64,000 nucleotides of DNA from CADEFX01 sp963840425 (lineage in GTDB: Bacteria; Pseudomonadota; Alphaproteobacteria; Rhizobiales; Hyphomicrobiaceae), in the NCBI GenBank assembly GCA_963840425.1, contig CAWIYZ010000012.1:1-64000 (forward strand). The letters are read 5' to 3'. A program made the position numbers and the translations under genes. Numbering within the stretch: the stretch's first letter is position 1; every line of letters begins with the position of its first letter. This document shows positions 57,769-64,000 of this stretch, piece after piece. Below the pieces are notes generated by a model that saw nothing but the letters and a program-made list of their open reading frames with translations, searched no databases and was not told the origin of the DNA.

Positions 57769-58803
57769 TCACAAGCCGGTGCCGCCGTTGAGTGAGCCGT
57801 AGAAGAACACCGCGCCCAGCAGCATGACGAGGGCCGAGCCGCCGATGCCGGCAGCGATGCGCACGCGCTCAGAGCCGACGCTGCGATTGCCGATCCGCGC
57901 CGCCAGCTCGCGCGAGCCGACGGCGAGCGCGGCTAGCGCCGAGACGGTGATGGCGGTGCCGACCGCCATGGCGAACGTGGCGAAGACGCCGGCCCACCAC
58001 AGACCCTGGCCGATAGCGAAGACGAGCACCAAAATAGCGCCGGTGCACGGACGCACGCCCACGGCCAATGCAATCGGCAACGCCTTGCGCCAGGACCATT
58101 CGCCTTCGAGCTGCTTTGGATCGGGCATGTGCGCGTGATCGCAGCAGGCGCCGTCGCGGTCGTGTGCGTGATGATGGTGACCGTGACCATGATGATGCGT
58201 GTGCCCGGCGTGCGCGATTGCCGGCTTGTGCGGCAAGCGGCGCAGCTGCCCCCACAACAGCCACGCCCCGACTGCGGCAACCAGCGCCCAGCTCGCGGTC
58301 TCGAGCCAAGCCTCGGTCGCCTTCATGGTGAGGCCAGTCGCCTTCAGAACAAGGACGAGGATGGCGACGACAACGAGTGCCGAGAAGCCCTGAATGAGCG
58401 CGGCCAGGAAAGACAGCGCGATGCCACGGCGCACGGTACGCTCGTTGGCCAGCACGTAGGACGAGATCACCGCCTTGCCGTGACCGGGACCGGCGGCATG
58501 CAGCACGCCATAGGCGAAGCTCAGCCCTGCCAGCACGAGTGTAGCCAGGAACGGATTACCGGTGCGAATGTCGCGCACGGCCGATGCGAGCTGGCGATTG
58601 ATTTCGGCCTGCCACGCGGTGAGCCAGATGTAGGCTCGCTGCAAGGGGCCGGCCGGGTCGGCGATGGGCGCGGCACGCTGAGCCGGCGTCGGCAGAAAGC
58701 TCTTGGCCGGCGCCGGTGGAGCGGAGGTCTGGGCTAGCGCAGGCATTGGCGCGAGCGCCAACCCGGCCATCACACAGAGAAGCTGCAGAACGTATCGGAT
58801 CAT
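57769..58803 (-). CDS. NicO/RcnA-type nickel, cobalt or zinc transporter
   Basis: A 344-residue inner-membrane metal permease. A signal-like helix (residues 5-24) is followed by a periplasmic segment, then six hydrophobic helices. GVLHAAGPGHGKAVISSYVLANE (joined motif, near residue 100) is the NicO signature. A cytoplasmic His-rich loop (HAGHTHHHGHGHHHHAHD, about 197-214) and the PCTGAILVLVF motif of the second repeat are also typical. The gene overlaps the DUF1007 gene (ATGA at 58800-58803). The presence of a Zur-like box upstream suggests zinc, although the family name comes from nickel/cobalt. Confidence 0.88.
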   Translation of the reverse strand: MIRYVLQLLCVMAGLALAPMPALAQTSAPPAPAKSFLPTPAQRAAPIADPAGPLQRAYIWLTAWQAEINRQLASAVRDIRTGNPFLATLVLAGLSFAYGVLHAAGPGHGKAVISSYVLANERTVRRGIALSFLAALIQGFSALVVVAILVLVLKATGLTMKATEAWLETASWALVAAVGAWLLWGQLRRLPHKPAIAHAGHTHHHGHGHHHHAHDRDGACCDHAHMPDPKQLEGEWSWRKALPIALAVGVRPCTGAILVLVFAIGQGLWWAGVFATFAMAVGTAITVSALAALAVGSRELAARIGNRSVGSERVRIAAGIGGSALVMLLGAVFFYGSLNGGTGL

Positions 58804-59606
58804 GATTTCGGTTCGCAGGTGATCGCAATGGGCTTGGCGAAACCGAGGCCGAAACCTTGTGCGCCCATCTGTGTGGCGAACGCTTCGCTGAGGCGTTTCG
58901 CATCCTGCGCGTCACGCTCCGCACCGCCGATGGCGACCCGGCAAGCAGGCGGGGCTCCAGCCCCGAGCTTTACGGGATCGCCTTTGGCTAGCTCGAACGC
59001 AATGAAGAAGGTCGGATCGGACACCGTGAAGCTGAAGCCTGGAGCCTCGGCCAGAACAGGCTGCTTCAGCGGCAAGGTGAAATGGAGGCTGAGCACCTTC
59101 GGCTTGGCGGCCGGTTTCTTCTTGGAGTTGCCCGAGAGCCAGTTTTGCACTCGGCCGGCGATGCCCGACTTGCTGTCGCTGCCCGCGCTGGGAGCCGACG
59201 GTTGCGGGCTTGGCTCGCTCTCCCCCTGCGCTGTCGCTTCGGCATACTCAAGATAATAGTCTTTGGGGTCGTCGGTCCCGATGGCCTGGTTAGCAAGGCT
59301 CGCTTGCGTGAAGTAGGCAAATTCCTTGAGCCCATCCATGTTGACCTTGGCGAGCTCGGCCAGCTCCTTGCGGTCATAGTTGCCGTCATTATTGGTATCC
59401 AGGCCCTGGATGGCCATGGTCGTGTAGAGCTCGTCGAACGTCCAGGTGTGCTGAATGGCAGTGATGCTGCCCCGCTCGTAGATCACGACGCTCTCGACGG
59501 TGATCCAGACATGCGGGTGGGCTGACGCAGGGCTGGCTCCCACTGCCAGCATCGCTGCCAGCGCCAATCCGGTCTTGGTGGGCCGTCCTGTCCGCACTCG
59601 GTCCAT
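58800..59606 (-). CDS. DUF1007 metal-associated periplasmic protein
   Basis: A 268-residue DUF1007 protein. A signal peptide ends at ASAHP (about residue 29), so the mature N-terminus is HPHVWITVES, a possible metal-binding end. TWTFDELYTTMAIQGLDTNNDGNYDRKELAELAKVN (joined motifs) contains an EF-hand-like Asp-rich loop, DTNNDGNYDRKE, near residues 70-81. A Pro/Ser/Lys-rich linker (about 130-175) interrupts the beta-rich fold. DUF1007 proteins are regularly paired with NicO permeases and are thought to deliver or receive metal. The two genes overlap by four bases. Confidence 0.85.
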   Translation of the reverse strand: MDRVRTGRPTKTGLALAAMLAVGASPASAHPHVWITVESVVIYERGSITAIQHTWTFDELYTTMAIQGLDTNNDGNYDRKELAELAKVNMDGLKEFAYFTQASLANQAIGTDDPKDYYLEYAEATAQGESEPSPQPSAPSAGSDSKSGIAGRVQNWLSGNSKKKPAAKPKVLSLHFTLPLKQPVLAEAPGFSFTVSDPTFFIAFELAKGDPVKLGAGAPPACRVAIGGAERDAQDAKRLSEAFATQMGAQGFGLGFAKPIAITCEPKS

Positions 59607-59793
59607 GCCTGCCGCCGCTCGACTCGATGCTGAGACCTGTACTGCCGCAACACAGTCCCACATTACAGCAACACTGCGGCGCTGGCAGCGAACGACGGGC
59701 ACCGTGCACGAACCGGTCCACTCGCCTGGCCGGCCTGCGCCCTGGAACGTGAAGGGAGGGGCATCACAGTTTTCATTTCCCTCGAGGTGATGA

Positions 59794-59811
59794 GATACAG
59801 TATAACATATC
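59794..59811. promoter_or_regulatory. Zur-box-like palindrome between the DUF1007-nicO and znuA genes
   Basis: GATACAGTATAACATATC is an imperfect palindrome whose minus-strand reading, GATATGTTATACTGTATC, resembles the ATGTTATA-type half site of alphaproteobacterial zinc-uptake regulator (Zur) boxes. It lies 44 bases before the znuA-like start and about 190 bases before the DUF1007 start, in the only AT-rich part of the divergent gap. The match is by eye. Confidence 0.5.
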
Positions 59812-59854
59812 AACAAATTAGGCTGGCGCCAGCCGGACAGGCAGCGAGGGGTGC

Positions 59855-60829
59855 ATGAGAACGATCCTTGCCGGGATTATCGCGCTGGGCGCATGGGGGG
59901 CTGGGGCATGTCAGGCCGCAGCGGCAGACCTCAGAGTCGTGGTCACGGTCAAGCCGATCCACTCGCTGGTTGCGGCCGTGATGGCGGGCGCCGGGGAGCC
60001 AAAGCTCCTCATCGATGGCAACAGATCACCACACACTTTTGTCCTGAAGCCCTCGGACACCAAGGCGCTCCATACGGCGGATGTGGTCCTGCGCGTCTCC
60101 GATACCCTGGAGCCGTTCATGATCAAAGTTCTGAAATCGCTGCCCAAGACCGTGCGAGTCGTCACGCTGGCCGAGGTGCCGGATCTGACGCTGTATGCCA
60201 TGCGCATGGGCGGCACCTTCGAAGAGCATGCGCATGAGAAGGGCGGCAGCCACGCGGGCCACAGCCATGGCAAGAGCGGCCACAACCACGGCAAAGGGCA
60301 GGAAGAGAAGGGGCAGGACGGGCACATCTGGCTCGATCCGGCCAACGCCAAGCTCATGGCGACGCATATCGCTGCTGTGCTGGCCACGGAAGCGCCCGAG
60401 CACGCGGACCGGTTCAAGACGAACGCAGCCGCGCTTTCAGTGAAGCTCGATGCGCTGTCGGCGGAGCTCGAGCGCGATCTGAAGCCGCTGGCGGGGAAAA
60501 GTTATGTCGTCTTTCACGACGCCTATCAGTATCTCGAGCAGCGCTACGGCCTCGCTCCTGTCGGGTCGGTCACCATCAGCCCGGACATCGCGTCGAGCGC
60601 CAAGCGGCTGACGGAGCTGCGGCGCAAAATTTCCGGATTGAAGGCGACGTGCGTATTTGCCGAGCCGCAGTTCGAGCCGAAACTCGTCGGCACCGTGGTT
60701 GAAGGAACGAACGCTCGCAAGGGCACGTTGGACCCGGAGGGCGCGACCATTCCGGCGGGACCGGACCTCTATTTCACGCTGATGCGAGCGCTGGCCGCCA
60801 ATCTCAAGGCCTGCCTCGATCCGGGCTAA
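59855..60829 (+). CDS. znuA: Zinc ABC transporter substrate-binding protein (ZnuA-like)
   Basis: A 324-residue periplasmic metal-binding protein (cluster A-I). A signal peptide ends near CQAAAA (about residue 25). VVTVKPIHSLVAAVMAG begins the fold. Expected zinc ligands include His in SPHTFVLKPSD and in YVVFHDAYQYLE, plus a C-terminal Glu/Asp. A His-rich loop (about residues 126-150, HEKGGSHAGHSHGKSGHNHG) is the ZnuA hallmark. No znuB/znuC pore or ATPase genes follow in this window, so it may serve a transporter encoded elsewhere. A Zur-like box precedes it. Confidence 0.9.
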   Translation: MRTILAGIIALGAWGAGACQAAAADLRVVVTVKPIHSLVAAVMAGAGEPKLLIDGNRSPHTFVLKPSDTKALHTADVVLRVSDTLEPFMIKVLKSLPKTVRVVTLAEVPDLTLYAMRMGGTFEEHAHEKGGSHAGHSHGKSGHNHGKGQEEKGQDGHIWLDPANAKLMATHIAAVLATEAPEHADRFKTNAAALSVKLDALSAELERDLKPLAGKSYVVFHDAYQYLEQRYGLAPVGSVTISPDIASSAKRLTELRRKISGLKATCVFAEPQFEPKLVGTVVEGTNARKGTLDPEGATIPAGPDLYFTLMRALAANLKACLDPG

Positions 60830-60949
60830 TGCGCGGCTGAGCCGGCGATGGTGCGGCTATGATTTTTCTATACCGCCGGGCGGCGGCCCATCTCGATTTT
60901 TTATGCCATCGGCGGCCACATTCTTGGCTGTTGATCACAAGAGGACGCC

Positions 60950-61216
60950 ATGTCCCAGAACATCATCGACGATGATCGCCGGTTTGCCGAAGCAGAAGAG
61001 CCGCCGCAACGCGTGCGGGCGTTCTTCATGGCGCTGTGGCTGCTCGGCTGCGTGGGCATCGGGCTCGCGGCCATTCAATTTACCCGTGAGCGCACGACGA
61101 GCCTGCAAATCGGCGACTGCGCCGCCATGCACGAGGATGCGTCCCGCCTGCGCTGCTATGACACAGCCGCACGGCGCCCACCGCCGGATCCCGCCCGAGG
61201 CTCACCGCTGCCCTGA
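60950..61216 (+). CDS. Small single-pass membrane protein of unknown function
   Basis: An 88-residue protein not recognised. A charged N-terminus (MSQNIIDDDRRFAEAEE) leads to one hydrophobic helix (about residues 25-45), then a short extracytoplasmic tail with two Cys in GDCAAMHEDASRLRCYD. The C-x(n)-RLxCYD pattern recurs in various small exported proteins and suggests a disulfide. It is convergent with the P450 gene (48-base gap). ATG 60950 follows an AAGAGGACGCC ribosome site. Confidence 0.7.
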   Translation: MSQNIIDDDRRFAEAEEPPQRVRAFFMALWLLGCVGIGLAAIQFTRERTTSLQIGDCAAMHEDASRLRCYDTAARRPPPDPARGSPLP

Positions 61217-61264
61217 GCCACTGTCCCAGCGCGCCACGCTGATCGTTCTCTTGCGTCGTGTGGC

Positions 61265-62473
61265 TTATTGGGGATGCGCGACAACCGGGAGCTTTTCGAG
61301 CGCTCTGAGACCCGGCCGCTGCCGCCAGCGAACATCCTCAGGCGGCACCGCCAGTGTAAGCTTCGGCCAGCGCCTGAAAAGCGCCTCGAGCGCGCATTTG
61401 CCCTCAATGCGCGCGAGCTGGTGACCGAGGCAGAAATGGATGCCCGTGCCGAAGGCGAGATGCCTGTTGGGCCGCCGTTGCAGATCGAGCCTTTCAGGAT
61501 TCGCGTTGGCTTCTGAATCCATGTTCGCTGCGCCGATCATGGCCATGATCTTCTCGCCCTTCTTTAAGCGCATGCCGCCAAGCTCGACATCCTCGCGCAC
61601 GAACCTGGGCTTGGAGAACTGCACCGGCGACACGAAACGCAGGAACTCCTCGATCGCCAGACCGGCCCGGCTCCAGTCCTCCTCGAGCCAGTCGCGCAGC
61701 TCGGGATTCTTGGTGAGCTCATAGACCGACCCGCTGATCAGATGCGTGGTGGTTTCCGAGCCTGCGCCCAGAAGCAGGAAAACCATGGCCACCATCTCGC
61801 TGGAGCTGATGCGGCCACCCTCCCTCTCGACACGGACGAGCTCCGCGATCAGTCCCTCGCCGCCCGATGCGCGCGCGATCTGCAGGCGCCCTTCCAGATA
61901 GCGCCGCATCGCAGTAACGCCCGCAAACAAGCGCAGAAGGTCGAGAGGCCCTTTGATATGAGCGACGCGGTTTGCCCAGGCAATGAATTTCGGCCTATCG
62001 GCCAGCGGCAGGCCGAGCAGCTCGCAGATCACAGATAGTGGTAGCTTGCGTGCATATCGATCGACGAGATCAGCCGGGCTTCCCGCCGCAAACAGCTCGT
62101 CAGCCAGCTCGCTGGCAATGGCGAAGATGTGCGGCTCCATATCGAGCATGGCGCGGCGGCGAAAGGCCTCGTCGACGATACTGCGCAATCGCGTGTGGTC
62201 GGGCTCGTCCATGGTCAGCATGTTGTCGGCGAGCGCACGCACGGTCTTCGGCATCCACCAGCGCAGACCGGTGACGGTGCGGCCGTTCTTGCGCAGAGTG
62301 AACGTTTCGCTGTCCTTGAGTACATGGCCGGTCAGCTCATAGGTCGTCGTGATCCAGGTTTTGCCGACGATCGGGAATTGCACCTCCACGAGCGATCCTG
62401 CGGCTCGCAGCTTTGCGAGGCCGGCAGCCGGATCGCGCAGATACTCCGGACTGGTGAAATCCAAGCGCGGCAT
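61265..62473 (-). CDS. Cytochrome P450
   Basis: A 402-residue soluble bacterial P450 monooxygenase. The haem-binding loop FGTGIHFCLGHQLAR has the proximal Cys near residue 346. The I-helix oxygen-activation motif is LLLGAGSETTTHL (about 236-248), and the K-helix ExxR is in IEEFLRFVS. MDEPDHTRLRSIVDEAF (C-helix) is also typical. Class I P450s need a ferredoxin and reductase; neither is adjacent. The substrate is unknown. The gene stands alone between a convergent small gene and a divergent phosphodiesterase. Confidence 0.92.
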   Translation of the reverse strand: MPRLDFTSPEYLRDPAAGLAKLRAAGSLVEVQFPIVGKTWITTTYELTGHVLKDSETFTLRKNGRTVTGLRWWMPKTVRALADNMLTMDEPDHTRLRSIVDEAFRRRAMLDMEPHIFAIASELADELFAAGSPADLVDRYARKLPLSVICELLGLPLADRPKFIAWANRVAHIKGPLDLLRLFAGVTAMRRYLEGRLQIARASGGEGLIAELVRVEREGGRISSSEMVAMVFLLLGAGSETTTHLISGSVYELTKNPELRDWLEEDWSRAGLAIEEFLRFVSPVQFSKPRFVREDVELGGMRLKKGEKIMAMIGAANMDSEANANPERLDLQRRPNRHLAFGTGIHFCLGHQLARIEGKCALEALFRRWPKLTLAVPPEDVRWRQRPGLRALEKLPVVAHPQ

Positions 62474-62558
62474 GACCGATCCTTAAACCTGTCACAGAGA
62501 TGCCAAGTGTGTCTGCATAAGCATGCCTGCCAAGACACGGGGGCATTGCAGACAGCAC

Positions 62559-63398
62559 ATGAAACTCATTCATATCACCGATACCCATCTCGTCGCGCCT
62601 GGACTCAAGCTTTACGGACTCGATCCTAGGGCGCGGCTCGACGCGGCTATCGCAGACATCAACAAGCATCACGCCGACGCTGAGGTTGCGGTCGTCACCG
62701 GCGATCTCACGCATTGGGGCGAGGTGGAGGCCTATCGCAATTTCCTCCGTAGCATGCGGGCGCTGCAGGTGCCGTACGTCGTGCTGGTCGGCAATCATGA
62801 TCGGCGCGCGGCCTGCTTCAGCGAGCTGTCGGCGGCGCCGCGTGACGCCAACGGCTTCGTGCAGGGCTGGCGCGACACGCCGCGCGGACGGCTGCTGTTC
62901 CTCGATACGCTGGATGAGGCGAGCCATGCCGGCCAGCTCTGCGCGCGGCGCCTCGCTTGGCTTGCGCACGCGCTGCAGGAGACGCCGCCGGACCGGCCGG
63001 TCTATCTCTTCATGCATCATCCGCCGTTCGAGGTTGGCGTGCACCAGATGGACCGCATTGCCCTGGCGGAGCGGGCAGCCTTCGCCGAGGCGATCAAGCC
63101 GCACCGCGACCGTATCCGCCATCTGTTCTTCGGCCATGTGCACCGGCCGATCTCGGGAAGCTGGATGGGCATTCCGTTCTCGACCTTGCGCGGCACCAAT
63201 CATCAAGTGTGGTTCGATCTGTCGCCGGACAGCCCGCACCTGGCGAGCCACGAGCCGCCGGCCTATGCCGTCGTGCTCATGGGCGAGGAGACCGTGGTGG
63301 TGCACACCCACGATTATCTCGACCAGAGCCCGCGCTTTCCCTTCGGAAAGCCCGGCGTGGACGACCGCACTTATATGCTCGGGGTTGTCCAAGCCTAG
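62559..63398 (+). CDS. Calcineurin-like metallophosphoesterase (CpdA-like)
   Basis: A 279-residue phosphodiesterase related to CpdA, which hydrolyses 3',5'-cyclic AMP. Metal-binding motifs appear in order: IHITDTHLV (Asp, His), VVTGDLTHWGE (Asp), VLVGNHDRR (Asn, His), YLFMHHPPFEVG (His) and FFGHVHRPI (His pair). All ligands are intact. The start at ATG 62559 removes an upstream 12-residue stretch that does not align. Actual substrate could be another phosphodiester. It is divergent from the P450, the starts being 85 bases apart. Confidence 0.88.
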   Translation: MKLIHITDTHLVAPGLKLYGLDPRARLDAAIADINKHHADAEVAVVTGDLTHWGEVEAYRNFLRSMRALQVPYVVLVGNHDRRAACFSELSAAPRDANGFVQGWRDTPRGRLLFLDTLDEASHAGQLCARRLAWLAHALQETPPDRPVYLFMHHPPFEVGVHQMDRIALAERAAFAEAIKPHRDRIRHLFFGHVHRPISGSWMGIPFSTLRGTNHQVWFDLSPDSPHLASHEPPAYAVVLMGEETVVVHTHDYLDQSPRFPFGKPGVDDRTYMLGVVQA

Positions 63399-63536
63399 CG
63401 TGTTGGGAAGCCGCCTGGCGCGAACCGATGGGAACTTTCAGGCGAATTCCGCTGGTTAATGCCTCCTGACCCGCTCGTGCGTGGAACCGACCGCCCGAAC
63501 AAGCCGTTTTTCACCGGCAAGGAAAGGAGGTCTTCA

Positions 63537-63788
63537 ATGGATGACCATCTTAACCCCCGCCCGGGGCCGAGCCATCGCAGTCATGACGCCGAAGAGCGCT
63601 GGCGCGAGATGCAGGATCGCGACTACGGCTACATGGGGCCTGTGATCGCTTTCGTCGCGGCGTTGTTCGTCGCCTTGCTGCTCTACAGCTTCTGGGATGG
63701 CGGCAATCCGTCCGGCACGCGGGTCGGTCAAAACGTGGAGCGCAACATAACGCCCGACGCTCCGCGGAACCCGAACGCACCCAATTAG
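63537..63788 (+). CDS. Small single-pass membrane protein
   Basis: An 83-residue protein. The N-terminal 32 residues are charged and His/Arg/Glu-rich, followed by one transmembrane helix (MGPVIAFVAALFVALLLYSFW, about residues 33-53) and an extracytoplasmic tail of 30 residues rich in Asn and Pro. The AAAGGAGG ribosome site 6 bases before ATG 63537 is one of the best in the window. Function is unknown. A strong terminator follows, so it is a short independent transcript or the end of one from the phosphodiesterase. Confidence 0.75.
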   Translation: MDDHLNPRPGPSHRSHDAEERWREMQDRDYGYMGPVIAFVAALFVALLLYSFWDGGNPSGTRVGQNVERNITPDAPRNPNAPN

Positions 63789-63819
63789 TCACATCACATC
63801 ATCTGCCGTTCGCAAACCT

Positions 63820-63846
63820 GCCCCGCCTTGGCGGGGCTCTTTTTTT
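63820..63846 (+). terminator. Intrinsic terminator
   Basis: GCCCCGC (63820-63826) and GCGGGGC (63831-63837) form a 7-bp GC stem with a CTTG loop, followed by TCTTTTTTT. It closes the transcript of the small membrane protein gene. Confidence 0.92.
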
Positions 63847-63869
63847 GGGGGAGCGCGAATATTGGGTAC

Positions 63870-64000
63870 TCAAGGCACCGGACGATAAAACTTCTCGGCA
63901 TTGGCATAGAAAAAGCGGTCGCGTTCCTCATCGGTAAACCGCGACATGATGGCTTGATATGCCTCCATCATTGGCGCGAACTCGACGACGCAGTTGTCCG
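63870..64000 (-). CDS. Amidohydrolase family (amidohydro-rel, TIM-barrel) C-terminus, partial
   Basis: The minus strand from the window edge encodes about 43 residues ending EFAPMMEAYQAIMSRF, then TDEERDRFFYANAEKFYRP, V, P and a stop at 63870-63872. The FYANAEKFYR ending is typical of amidohydrolase-2 family metal-dependent hydrolases (decarboxylase-like TIM barrels), where it is the last helix. The catalytic part lies outside the window. It converges with the small membrane protein gene and its terminator. Confidence 0.7.
   Translation of the reverse strand, partial: DNCVVEFAPMMEAYQAIMSRFTDEERDRFFYANAEKFYRPVP

Noticed and set aside
61199..61219. A short GGCTCA/TGAGCC hairpin at the end of the small membrane gene
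   Set aside because: The stem is only 6 bp, overlaps the stop codon and has no T-tract, so it is not a credible terminator.
1..64000. Mobile elements, prophage or genomic island
   Set aside because: No transposase, integrase, recombinase, phage structural gene or long terminal repeat was recognised. The tRNA at the left edge is not flanked by an integrase gene within the window.

Overview
The window looks like ordinary chromosome from a GC-rich alphaproteobacterium, most likely of the order Hyphomicrobiales (Rhizobiales) or a close relative. The pointers are an alphaproteobacterial-type RpoH, a Caulobacter-style cpa/tad pilus locus, a MatB-type malonyl-CoA synthetase, a B12-dependent methylmalonyl-CoA mutase, and TTAA-N7-TTAA sites resembling CtrA boxes. 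No phage, insertion sequence, integrase or CRISPR array was seen. Genus cannot be assigned from the sequence alone.

Layout. 1-4.5 kb: a truncated tRNA-Glu, a small membrane protein divergent from an RluD-type pseudouridine synthase, the heat-shock sigma factor rpoH, a diacylglycerol-kinase-like lipid kinase, and a gene-poor stretch with a perfect CtrA-like box at its head and a terminator at its tail. 4.5-6.8 kb: a cell-wall amidase divergent from a frameshifted alpha/beta hydrolase. 6.8-13.3 kb (minus strand): a tightly packed operon reading sulfite-oxidase-like molybdoenzyme, complex-II-like Fe-S subunit, two membrane anchors, FrdA-like flavoprotein, methylmalonyl-CoA mutase. 13.4-16 kb: prmB, a YdjM-like membrane protein and a TetR regulator. 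16-27.7 kb: a Tad/Cpa pilus locus, with two TadE-like genes and a pilus N-domain gene on the minus strand and flp1, flp2, cpaA, cpaB, cpaC, cpaD, cpaE, cpaF, tadB, tadC on the plus strand. 27.8-40.3 kb: an aldehyde dehydrogenase, an HtrA-like protease with no signal peptide, and a scattered valine/acyl-CoA catabolic set (family III CoA-transferase, 3-hydroxyisobutyryl-CoA hydrolase, isobutyryl-CoA dehydrogenase, MmsA), mixed with a frameshifted PagL-like lipid A deacylase, a GST and an M20 peptidase. 40.5-49.2 kb: a Liv-type ABC transporter operon bracketed by two acyl-CoA ligases, the second frameshifted. 49.2-57.1 kb: a lipocalin-like protein, MatB, an MFS transporter, a DUF427 protein, a Nudix hydrolase and a fused indolepyruvate ferredoxin oxidoreductase. 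57.2-60.8 kb: a thioredoxin-like protein and a metal-transport cluster (NicO permease and DUF1007 protein divergent from a ZnuA-like protein) around a Zur-box-like palindrome. 60.9-64 kb: a small membrane protein, a cytochrome P450, a CpdA-like phosphodiesterase, a small membrane protein and the 3' end of an amidohydrolase.

How the parts fit. Much of the metabolism converges on acyl-CoA and C3/C4 units: valine breakdown through isobutyryl-CoA and methylmalonate semialdehyde, methylmalonyl-CoA mutase, malonyl-CoA synthetase, and a carboxylate/amino-acid importer linked to CoA ligases. The most notable points are: (1) CtrA-like boxes before several tad transcription units and before an apparently non-coding unit near 3.8-4.45 kb; (2) a molybdoenzyme/complex-II-like operon whose flavoprotein lacks the usual FAD-linking histidine; (3) an rpoH leader in which a hairpin sits exactly between the Shine-Dalgarno sequence and the start codon; (4) three genes each broken by one extra base, which may be sequencing errors or real decay.
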